Of a stretch of DNA of 64,000 bases, positions 55,304 to 64,000 are shown in pieces. Origin of the DNA: Tetrapyrgos nigripes (Eukaryota > Basidiomycota > Agaricomycetes > Agaricales > Campanellaceae); NCBI GenBank assembly GCA_013368315.1, contig JAACJM010000034.1, positions 62,001-126,000 on the forward strand, written 5' to 3'. Each line of letters begins with the position of its first letter. Position 1 is the stretch's first letter. Position numbers and translations under genes: made by a program. Under the pieces are notes generated by a model, which was not told the DNA's origin, made no database searches, and worked only from the letters and a program-made list of their open reading frames with translations.

Positions 55304-57360
55304 TCAATCCCTGTGGAAATGCACTGCTACATGCTTCATGATACCACCCACTCCAGGTTCTTGTTCACTGCCATACTGATGACAAAAATCCTCAGTCAAA
55401 TTAGTGGTAGTATTCCTATTCTTGTTTGATGTTGCAAAAGGGGAATCAACTGGAACAATATCATGGGGAGAAGTGTCAGGCCCTGGATTCTCTCCTTCTT
55501 CTGGGATCGTAATCAGTTCAACATCTCCCTGAACTGGTCTGATTGTAGTGTTCTTCTTGTGGAGCTGTCTGAGCCTTTCATGATGATTCAGACTTGCATC
55601 CAATTAATGTTAAGGCTGCAGAGCTGGAAAACTTGGAAAGCTTACACAGCTAGGACAGAGCTGGCATATACTATTCAAAGTCAGATTAGAGAGCGTAATC
55701 ACTGGCGAAAGGGTGGGGAGATCACGATACTCACATTTTGAGACACTAAACTGCAATCCAAAAAAAACCCAAATTATCCATTGTAGCCCACTGTACAAGA
55801 CACTTAGCTCAAAAAGCAATTGGAGAAGGAATAGGATCACATACACAAATCAAAGTGATGACTGTAACAATTCTGTAGACTTTCCTCAACTGTAATGAAT
55901 GGTCAATCTACAGGCCTTAAACTCACGATGTCATTAACCCATTCTCAACTGATTGTATGATGAGGGCATTAATGATGGAATCCAGGCTGCAGGATGGGAA
56001 AAGTAAGCAGTATTTCCATAGACTATAGTATAAATCAACACACACCTCAGGGATTTTTGTCTAGTTTTATTTAGAACTGTGATCATAGCCACAGCAATGA
56101 ATACATCAACAATTGCGTATATTGAAACTGTTAGATCAAATAACCACTGTGCGAGAAGTTGCAGAGAAAACAGAAAGCATTACAAATGTCAAAACAACCT
56201 GCCTTCAAATTATCTCTGTATACAAAGAGATTTTGGTTGAAGCCTAGTACAAAAGATATGCACTGTCAGAAGATTGGAGGCCCTGGAACAGAATACTGTC
56301 ATACATACAGCTCTCCACATGTTACTGAATTTTATGTTGGGTAAGAAGCTGGGTTTCTATATATAGCAAATACTCAGTCTTACCAGCAGTAGTGGCTTAT
56401 ATGATAATTAGGTCTTTAAATTGAGGAATCAAGCAGATGAAATCCATTTTGACTCACCAAGCCTGAGGGCAGAGAGTGAGAACTGTTGAAGCTTGAGCAT
56501 TGTGAAGAACAGAAAGTTGAAATCTCAGGCTTACAATTGGGCCACAAATCCACCAATTATGCCCACTGACTGTTGTTGGGGGTTGAAACTGGTTGAATTT
56601 ATATACCTTTGATTTTTGCTTTCAGTACTTACAGTGAAAGATCCTCCATCCAAATACCCTAAGTTGCAGTGAGTAAGTTGAGAGTATGGAGAGTGAGTGA
56701 GATTTTACCAATTGTTTAAGGTTGCTGTTATACCCTACAAGATAAAGTCAGAACAGTATTGACTTGTAACACATGTTTCTTACTGTAAACAACAGTGACA
56801 GCTGGCAAGCTCTCAGATGTATTTTTATTTTTAAAAAGTGAAATTCAGACATACTGTAATGGTTCTGGGGCAGAGTAAAATGGGCAGCTAAGTGTGTCTG
56901 AGACTATTGCAATAAAAAAAGCTCAATGTACTCAGGCAAATTGTCAATCTGGGATGCATTTCCAAAGTCCACTATTATCCATCTCCAGAGACCTGCCCAA
57001 ATAAAGGCAGAATGAAGTATATCCAGAGTACTGTTTTCCTGAAATTGACTGTCTGTATATCCTGTAAGTAAGGACCTCCTTACAAGATGCTTCCTGTCTG
57101 CAAAGAAGTCAGTGTTTAGAATTGAACAGCCAAAAAAAAATAGTAATAATTGGCTTACAATGGCTTTCAGGTAAATCGGATCATCCCCAAAAGTCCTTGC
57201 ATAGGAAATGCACTGGAAAAAAAGAACACCTGACAGCCTGTTGAACCAAAAAAAGGTGAGCAATTTAGGATGTTGAATCTGCAAGACATACTTACATTGA
57301 TGAAGCCAATCCTCCAATCAAGACAGAGCCATAATTAGCTGATATGAAATGAGCAGACAT
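55304..57360 (-). CDS. DUF6534-type seven-helix membrane protein
   Basis: The start MSAHFISANYGSVLIGGLAS at 57360 is chosen because DUF6534 proteins begin just before this first helix. An intron (gtaagt to tcaacag) leads to LSGVLFFQCISYARTFGDDP and IYLKAI. After another intron come LDILHSAFIWAGLWRWIIVD and FGNASQIDNLPE near 57.0-56.9 kb. Near 56.1 kb the frame LFDLTVSIYAIVDVFIAVAM and VLNKTRQKSL matches the family's later helices. The hydrophilic C-terminal exon (MDASLNHHERLRQLHKKN, PVQGDVELITIPEEGENPGP) ends at 55304. This is a large agaricomycete family of unknown role. Exons between 56.9 and 55.6 kb are only partly identified, and some may be damaged. Confidence 0.65.
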
Positions 57361-59149
57361 CAGCCCTATAGTATCTCTGAGGTACTTCAGCTGGAATTCT
57401 GAAAGAAAGAGTAACGCAGATGCCTTGAGCTTGAGTGGACGTCGACTGGTATCGCCAATATGTTGGGAAAGGATGTCGATGATCTGGCTCGCGTTTGAGG
57501 ATGTCCTTGGGTAGTCACTTTTTATCCTCCTGGCTGCTTCGCGCCACTGAGAAAAACTGAAAATATTCACTGATTGATTCCCGATGAAGAATTAGGCGGG
57601 AGAACTGCCACCAATCTAACAGGCCGCGGCCGCGATTCTTCTTGTCGAGAATGCCAGCTTTTCCCCCGCTTACATCAAATTTTAATTTGTTCTTTTCTGC
57701 TCATATCTCAGTTCCAAGTCAAGTAAAAAGCTTGAATGAACCATACGATCAAATGCTAATTTTTGAGATTCGTGAACCCACAAACCTCGATGTGAAGTGC
57801 ACGAATGGCTGATGTGAGGTTGCCACCCATCGTGATGCTGCTGATGTGAAAAGTTGAATGAATGTGTCAAGGAAGAATGCTGTTCAGGCGACTCAGAGGT
57901 AAGGGCGGCCCAAATCTACATAAGTGAGATAGAAGCGCAACCCAATCATATCGTGGTCAGTCGAAGACGCTAAGCATCGGAAAGTAGAGTAGAGGCAGTT
58001 CATGTAAAGCGTTTAAAAGTTGAGGCAAAGGTAGAAGGTGAGAGCCAGAGCAAACAGTAACAGGAGAAAGGATACAATCGGATGTATGAATGGAGTGTGA
58101 AGGAAAAAGCGTGCATATATGGCAAGGAGTAGGTCATGGGTGGAAGGGGATGTGTACGTGGGTGGTGACCGGTGAAGAGTAGATGGGAAATGAAAAATCA
58201 AAGGTGGAAAGAAAGTAGAGAGTAATAGAGTTGGCAGCGAGGTGGTTGAGGTTGTAAGACATGGAAGAGCAACTGAAGTAGAAAAGTCAACAAGCGAACC
58301 CGTCAAAAGTGCACACATAAGCTCACCAAATACATCCAGGACACAAAAAGCTGCGACGATAGTCGTCTCGTTAACTTCACACCAAAAGCCCTTTTCTTAT
58401 ACCTCTTCCACCTGTCTACACCACCTCCCCCACCTGAGGCCCATGGACTTGGACCCTCCTTCCGCCGTCAATCATCGGTGCATCCAACATCGTTCCTGGA
58501 GAACGGAACCTTGAACTCTTCGGTACAGACTCTCTCGTTCTTGGGGGAGATGACAAGTCGATACGTGGTGAAAGGCACGGAAAGCAATGGCGCGCCTCAT
58601 TAGAAAAGAGAAGGAATGAAGGTTCCAGGTAGTGTTTGCTAAGTACCGGGAGCATTGAGTGCAGCAGCAGCTAAGACATGACAGTAAAGTGGATTGGGAG
58701 GGAGTTGAGAGGGCGGAAGACTTAGTTACCAGCCCATCAATCGATACGGACAGACGTACCGAACTTAAATGTTGGCAGGACCAACACTACGAAAGTAGCG
58801 AAACGTTGGGGATACTGGGCCATTTTGACGGGAAGCGTTGTGAAAATGATCGGGAAGGGATTTGGGGAAACGAAACAGCGTCAGTCACCATACAGAAACC
58901 TTCATCATAGTGGGTCATACATTTGACAATAACCAGCGGTCTCTACCACAATACTTACCTCCAGATCCAGCCATCCTTCTCAAGACGACAACAGCTTGGC
59001 GGTATATATTCCTGGCTTTTCGTGCGAGAGCCCGTATATCCCGACTAGTGAAGACACGCTAAAGACAGAGAAGGTGCTGCCTGCATGGGGCAGTTATGGC
59101 AGGAGGAGTACAAGGGATCCAAAGAAGCTGAGGGCGTTGGTGATGGTCC
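57361..59149. other. Intergenic region with a possible small minus-strand gene
   Basis: On the minus strand about 59062-58958 reads SRDIRALARKARNIYRQ and AVVVLRRMAGSG, followed by a gtaagt donor. This might be an exon of an LYR-motif-like protein, but no start codon or partner exon was confirmed. At 58655-58416 a frame ends TMLDAPMIDGGRR. Otherwise nothing is recognised. Confidence 0.3.
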
Positions 59150-59399
59150 GGTTCCTCGGAATTCGAGCTTGCGTGTACTTAAACGTTACCTCGGAGGCCT
59201 AGAAGAGACAAGCGTAAGGATTTTGTTCCATCACAGGGTTCTCCTCTTGAGATACTGAGCCAGTCGGAGCCTCCAGATTCCAAAGGCGTTGAAGTCAGGT
59301 TGTGGTCATTTACGCTTTTGGAACTACAAGCGGCATTTTGCCGGAGGCTCGGTCCGCTTCAACCCCAACGGTTTGCGATACTTTCTTCTCCTCGAAGTG
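59150..59399 (+). promoter_or_regulatory. Upstream region of the amidohydrolase gene (copy B)
   Basis: Shared with 52788-53552 apart from the MITE there. Conservation of this 250-bp upstream block between the copies suggests it holds the promoter and 5' untranslated region. Confidence 0.5.
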
Positions 59400-62300
59400 A
59401 TGGAGAAAGGTCTACCTGCCCCATTATTTACCCCAGAACGGCCCAGAAAGGGTAGTGGTCGTCTTCTACGCGTCGGTTGCCTTCTTTCACTCGTCGTCGT
59501 CTGTATCTACACCGGACTAGTTACCAGACTTACATGGAGCACAAGAACATCCACAGCTGTGCCTATCAATGCAGCTCAAATCCTCGACAGATGCGCCAAT
59601 CTTCATACTCTTCCTGGTCCTCCATCAGGCTTTTACTCTCGTAAACAATCCGACCGGTTTGAAGCTGGGACACGTCCAGTTTTGATCAAAAACGCTACGA
59701 TTTGGACTGGAGAGCGTAATGGGACTGAAGTCATCCATGGAGACCTTCTCCTTGATAAAGGAATCATCAGGGCTTTGGGTCATATAAAAGCCAGTACAAT
59801 TCACAAGTACGGAGATGTCGAAACGATTGATGCTGCTGGGGCTTGGCTTACTCCTGGGTGAGCTACTTTTAACGTCTCTGTCCTTCCACGATTCACTGTT
59901 CATTTTTCTTTTGCCAGCATCGTCGACATGCATTCTCATGAAGGAGTAGCATCGTCCCCAGCTCTCAGAGGAGCTAACGACACCGACTCGGAGAAAGGCC
60001 AAAATCCAACCTTGGTTGCGTTGTATGTGTCATCCTATGTCCACTCGGTACTTGTGGCTCGTATTTGACTTCTCATTTCTGCTGCTCACAGCCCTGGACG
60101 GACTCAACACACATGATGACAGTTACCGTTTGTCTATTGCTGGTGGTGTCACTACATCCTTGATACTACCAGGATCTGCCGACTCTATCGGTGAGTCTCG
60201 GGACGCAAACTCCCCGCACACATTTACATGATTTGCAACAACGTTGAGCTGATGCGTACTTTTGTATTTTCTTCCTAGGTGGTCAAGGATTCGTGATCAA
60301 GCTACGACCGACAAGCGAGAAGTCGCCCTCTTCTATGTTACTGGAACCTCCTTTTAAGTTTAATGGCTCCGGTATCGAACCGATCCATCCTCCTCGTTGG
60401 AGACAACTCAAGTGAGTCAAGAGTATCTATCTGTGTTGGGGTTTTGGGATTTTGGATTTTTTTTGGTGCGTCCTGATAAAATAACTTGGATGTAGGCAAG
60501 CGTGTGGTATAGCAATCACCTGTTGCTAGTGGTTCATGATACTGATCTCGTCTTTTTGATGTCACACAGGAGAAAACCCGAGTAAGTGTCAAAGATGCCG
60601 CGTCCTCACATAATTATTGTTAACGCGTCTTCTTCAGGCAAAGTATACTCTGGGACCCGAATGGACAACATCTGGAGTCTCCGTCAAGGGTATGCTGCCT
60701 ATTTAGTGATTGATGCTGTTCGAGAGTGCTGGCTCACACAAAGCCATTTCCTTCTGCTTTTTTACCCATCTCGGCCAAAAGCTACGAAACCGCTCGCAAA
60801 ATCAAACTCAAGCAAGACCAATACTGCGAAAAAGCAATGGCGGGACGATGGCGAGACCTAGACCAAGACCAAACCGAATTTCCAGAGGATTTACAATGGG
60901 AAGCCTTAGTCGATGTGTTGAGAGGACGAGTAAAAGTCCAGAATCATTGTTATGAAGCTGTGGATTTGGATGGGATTGTTAGGGTGAGTCGGATCACGGA
61001 ATTGCCATTTCTATCATGACTTCCTTCTTTTTTGTGATGACCTGAGCGAAATTGCTGACGAGCTAGCCCTTTGCTTTGCCCCTTTTAAGTTGACGAATGA
61101 GTTCCAATTCTCCATTGCTGCTTTCCACCATGCACATGAGACGTATCTGGTTCCGGATTTGTTGAAGAAGGCTTATGGTAAGGGTTTCTGGCCGCGGCTC
61201 GTGACCTCACCATTTACAATGTACATGTTGATCTAGCTCTAACTCAATTCTTGTAGGTCATCCTCCAGCTGCAGCCCTCTACACTACCTGCGCTAGGTAT
61301 AAACGCGAGGCCTATCGTGGGTCAGAGTTTGCTCCAAAGATATTGGCAGGACATGGGTTAGATGTGGTTATGAAGGCATGTACATTGGCTTTTCTCCCTG
61401 TCAAAGTTTCTCTAATGTTCCAACTCGTTTATATCTGCATGTTCAGAGTGATCATCCTGAAGCCTTTGACTCTCGTTACCTCCTCTACGAAGCCCAACAC
61501 GCTCATTATTTTGGACTCCTGGATAATTTGGCCCTGGCTTCGGTTATTACGACTCCTGCCAGGGTTATGGGTCTTGATCATAGGATTGGGTTTGTTAGGG
61601 AAGGTGCGCAGACAATCTCTCCCTTTTCTCTCCCTTTGTCTCCTAATGTTCTAACTTGCTGTTCTTCTCTAATATCTATAGGCTACGATGCTGACCTCGT
61701 CCTGTGGGACAGTCATCCACTCTCTCTTGGAGCAACTCCCAAACAAGTGTTTATCGATGGGATTGCTCAACTCAAAGAAGCCCACGCACTACCAGCTAAA
61801 CCATCGCACCTGCGAAAAGCACCCATTACACCGAACTTTGATATGGAAGCTGAAGAGGCTGTTAGGTATGACGGGTTACCTCCTTTGAGTCCGAGAGAAA
61901 GCTTCCATGATGACCATGGAGTCGTAATATTCGTGAATGTGGAAAGTGTGTATGCGAAGATGGGTGGGAAGGTTGTAAGGGTTTTGTCTGTTGGATTGGA
62001 AGGGGAGGAGGGACGAGGGCAAAAGGGACGAAGAAGAATATGGGATTGGTCATTGTACAGAATGGCAGGGTCGTTTGTCAGGGAATTGGGGCAGCGTGTG
62101 CCGGAGAGGTGGAGAGACTGAAGAAGCAGGGTAATGCGAAGGTTGTGGATTTGGAAGGAGGTTCTTTAGCGTGAGTACCTTATCTATGCATCAACAGGAA
62201 GCCAGTAGCTTACCAGCATTAACTTTTTCGTGCTTGCCTCATCTCTTTGTAGTCCAGGTCTCACCAGTTATGGAAGCTATCTAGGTCTACAACATATTCT

Positions 62301-63519
62301 GGGAGAACCGTCAACTAACGACGGAGAAGCTCCTGATCCTCTCACTGAGAATGTCCCTGGTATCTTGGGAGGAAGTGAAGCTGTGATTCATGCTGTGGAT
62401 GGGCTACAGTTTGAGAGTAGGAGTGCATTGTAAGCTCTATCACAATTTTACCCCCCTTTCCAACTCAACTTCTTCCTTCTTCCTTCCTCTCCAGATTATC
62501 GTACCGCAACGGAGTCACCTCAGCGATTACTCCGCCGGTATCTTCTGGTATTCTAGCCGGATTGAGTACATCATTCAGCACCGGAGCTTCGAACAGATTA
62601 GCTCGAGGCGCAGTTTTGCAAGATGTCGTTGCACTTCATGTAGCTGTCACCATGGGATCCGAGTCAGTCAGTGTCAGTACGCAGATTGCTGCGCTGAGGA
62701 AACTGCTTTTGGGAGATACAAAGGGCGATTTAGGGGCTTATGCCGGGAAGGTCGTGAATGTGAGTGTACAGTCAACTTTATGAGAAGGAAAGCGCGGTCG
62801 ACTAACCTAACTCTTTTGGCAGGGTGAAACTCCGCTTGTAGTCGCGGTCGAGAACGCGGATATCATGGCTTCCCTAATCCTTCTTAAGAAAGAGGTAGAA
62901 GCTACATCGGGAGAGACTATGAAGATGACGTTTACTGGTGCTTCAGAAGCACATCTTCTCGCGAAAGAAATTGGGGAAGCGGGTGTTGGTGTGATTGTCA
63001 GTCGTCCGAGGCCATTCCCGAGTACATGGGAGCAAGCGAGGATGTACGAAGTTTCAACTTGATTGTGATTTGGGTATAGTGACTAATATGTATCTTCAGC
63101 CTTCCTGGACCACCTTTAACGCAAGATACAGCTATTAAAAAGCTGTTGGCTCATAATGTTATTGTTGGAGTTGGGGCAGGATATCCTTCCCCCGGTATGG
63201 CCAGGATTACGAGATTTGATGTTGGCTGGGTGGGTCTTTGAGCTTTATCATCTCATCCCATCTTCGTTTTTATTGTTCTCGCTGACGGTGACACCCTGCT
63301 CTGCTTTCTACGATAGATCTCCCTCGACTCTGCAGGTCAGATTTCCAAAGCTGACGCGTTAGGCCTGGCATCGGTGAATATAGAGAAATTACTTGGAACC
63401 GATACAGACGAAGGAAGGAATACGGATTGGGTAGCTACGAGAGGAGGGTCGTTGTGGATTTTGAGGCCAAGGTTGTTGGTGTTGTGTCAAGTCGGAGAGG
63501 TGTGGTGGATTTGTTCTGA
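59400..63519 (+). CDS. Membrane-anchored amidohydrolase-superfamily protein
   Basis: The start MEKGLPAPLFTPERP is followed by a signal anchor (LLSLVVVCIYTGLVTRL) and an extracytoplasmic hydrolase. Domain blocks are NATIWTGERNGTEVIHGDLL; AAGAWLTPG then IVDMHSHEGVASSPALRG across an intron (HxH metal site); LDGLNTHDDSYRLSIAGGVT; FAPKILAGHG; SDHPEAFDSRYLLYEAQHAH; and ADLVLWDSHPLSLGATPKQV (composite domain). A 53-nt intron (gtatgc to ttggaag, about 61950-62003) leads to MGLVIVQNGRVVCQGIG, and then a second barrel-like half: PGLTSYGSYLGLQHILGEPS, NGVTSAITPPVSSGILAGLS, PLVVAVENADIMASLILLKK and ADALGLASVNIEKLLG. Near 63459 a one-base loss seems to shift the last 25 codons; the expected ending FEAKVVGVVSSRRGVVDLF is in the next frame. 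Substrate unknown. Some joins near 60.4-60.8 kb are unresolved. Confidence 0.75.
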
Positions 63520-64000
63520 CTCCGACCTTAAGCCATTATATTCATAGTGGTGGTGGTGGTGGACGTGCGGTGCGAGGAGAGCAGCACTGGACATGGAGAA
63601 GAGATCTTCGGGACCATATCAAATACCTGTATCATTTGTACGAATTATATCCCGAGCTGGTATCTGTAAGACATTCTATTAAGGTCCTGGCAGAGCATAA
63701 GTAGTTCATAAGTAGTTGGAGAAAATGCCGATTTGTTCGACATATATACACTCTATGTAGTCTCGGCGTGTCGGGAACTCTCCTCACCCTCCTCAACAAT
63801 GCCAATCTGAATATGGCAATCTTGAGCTACGGTATCTCAAAGCGCACTACTATAAGCTTTTCGTTCCTCCATCATAACTGTATCAGTTGACGCGTTGTGA
63901 GCTGGATTGTTGTCCAAGGTCAGGTGTTCCGCGTGAGTGAAGGTTGTCATCTGGATGTATGATACGAATGAGCATTGAGTACTGAGTACCGGGTGTCTTT
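63520..64000. other. Window end without a recognised gene
   Basis: Starts with the 3' flank of the amidohydrolase, including a short GTGGTGGTGGTGGTGG run at 63548-63563. No family resemblance was found in the remaining bases. Confidence 0.45.

Noticed and set aside
61900..62120. Apparent frameshift in the amidohydrolase after FVNVESVYAKMGG
   Set aside because: A canonical 53-nt intron (gtatgc to ggaag) restores the frame and joins to GGGTRAKGTKKNMG.

Overview
This window looks like nuclear DNA of a mushroom-forming basidiomycete (Agaricomycetes). The reasons are: genes split by many short GT-AG introns of roughly 40-70 nt; an expanded family of F-box proteins of the agaricomycete type; a Plavaka-class CACTA-like transposon; a DUF6534-type membrane protein; and conserved single-copy eukaryotic genes (ATM1, COQ4, an L-fuconate dehydratase). 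No bacterial operons, CRISPR arrays or rRNA genes were seen.

Layout. 0.7-7.3 kb: two decayed F-box genes. The first is cut by a small TTCGCGAA-rich MITE and then, exactly over its stop codon, by a hAT-like element that itself carries a full-length, apparently intact Tc1/mariner element. 7.4-10.0 kb: ATM1 on the minus strand. 10.0-14.2 kb: two tandem short-chain dehydrogenase/reductase (SDR) genes with repeated promoter blocks, one of which holds a palindromic MITE. 14.2-24.4 kb: a transposon island with a 6.3-kb Plavaka element (TIR CAGTA, AT duplication, degraded transposase, opposed passenger gene), a truncated PIF/Harbinger element, and a MITE that the Harbinger element landed in. 24.5-34.9 kb: L-fuconate dehydratase, followed by three tandem copies of a 2.5-kb unit made of its last exon plus a convergent F-box gene, and a fourth F-box relic.

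35.7-38.0 kb: WD40/DUF2415-like protein. 38-43 kb: fragments, including two related hypothetical proteins, a truncated glycoside hydrolase and a 0.53-kb direct duplication. 43.5-45.3 kb: a protein with repeated Cys modules, followed by a minisatellite. 46-48.5 kb: a C2H2 finger protein and COQ4. 48.9-52.6 kb: a small acidic protein and a multi-span membrane protein. 52.8-63.5 kb: a membrane-anchored amidohydrolase, a deleted second copy of it carrying another hAT-like MITE, and a DUF6534 membrane protein between them.

The functions do not form one pathway. ATM1 (mitochondrial Fe-S/glutathione export), COQ4 (ubiquinone) and fuconate dehydratase (deoxy-sugar catabolism) are ordinary conserved genes. 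The fast-changing part is the F-box array, the SDR pair and the amidohydrolase pair, all reshaped by tandem duplication and transposon insertion. Many intron junctions are read by eye, and gene spans with introns are approximate except where exon boundaries are stated.
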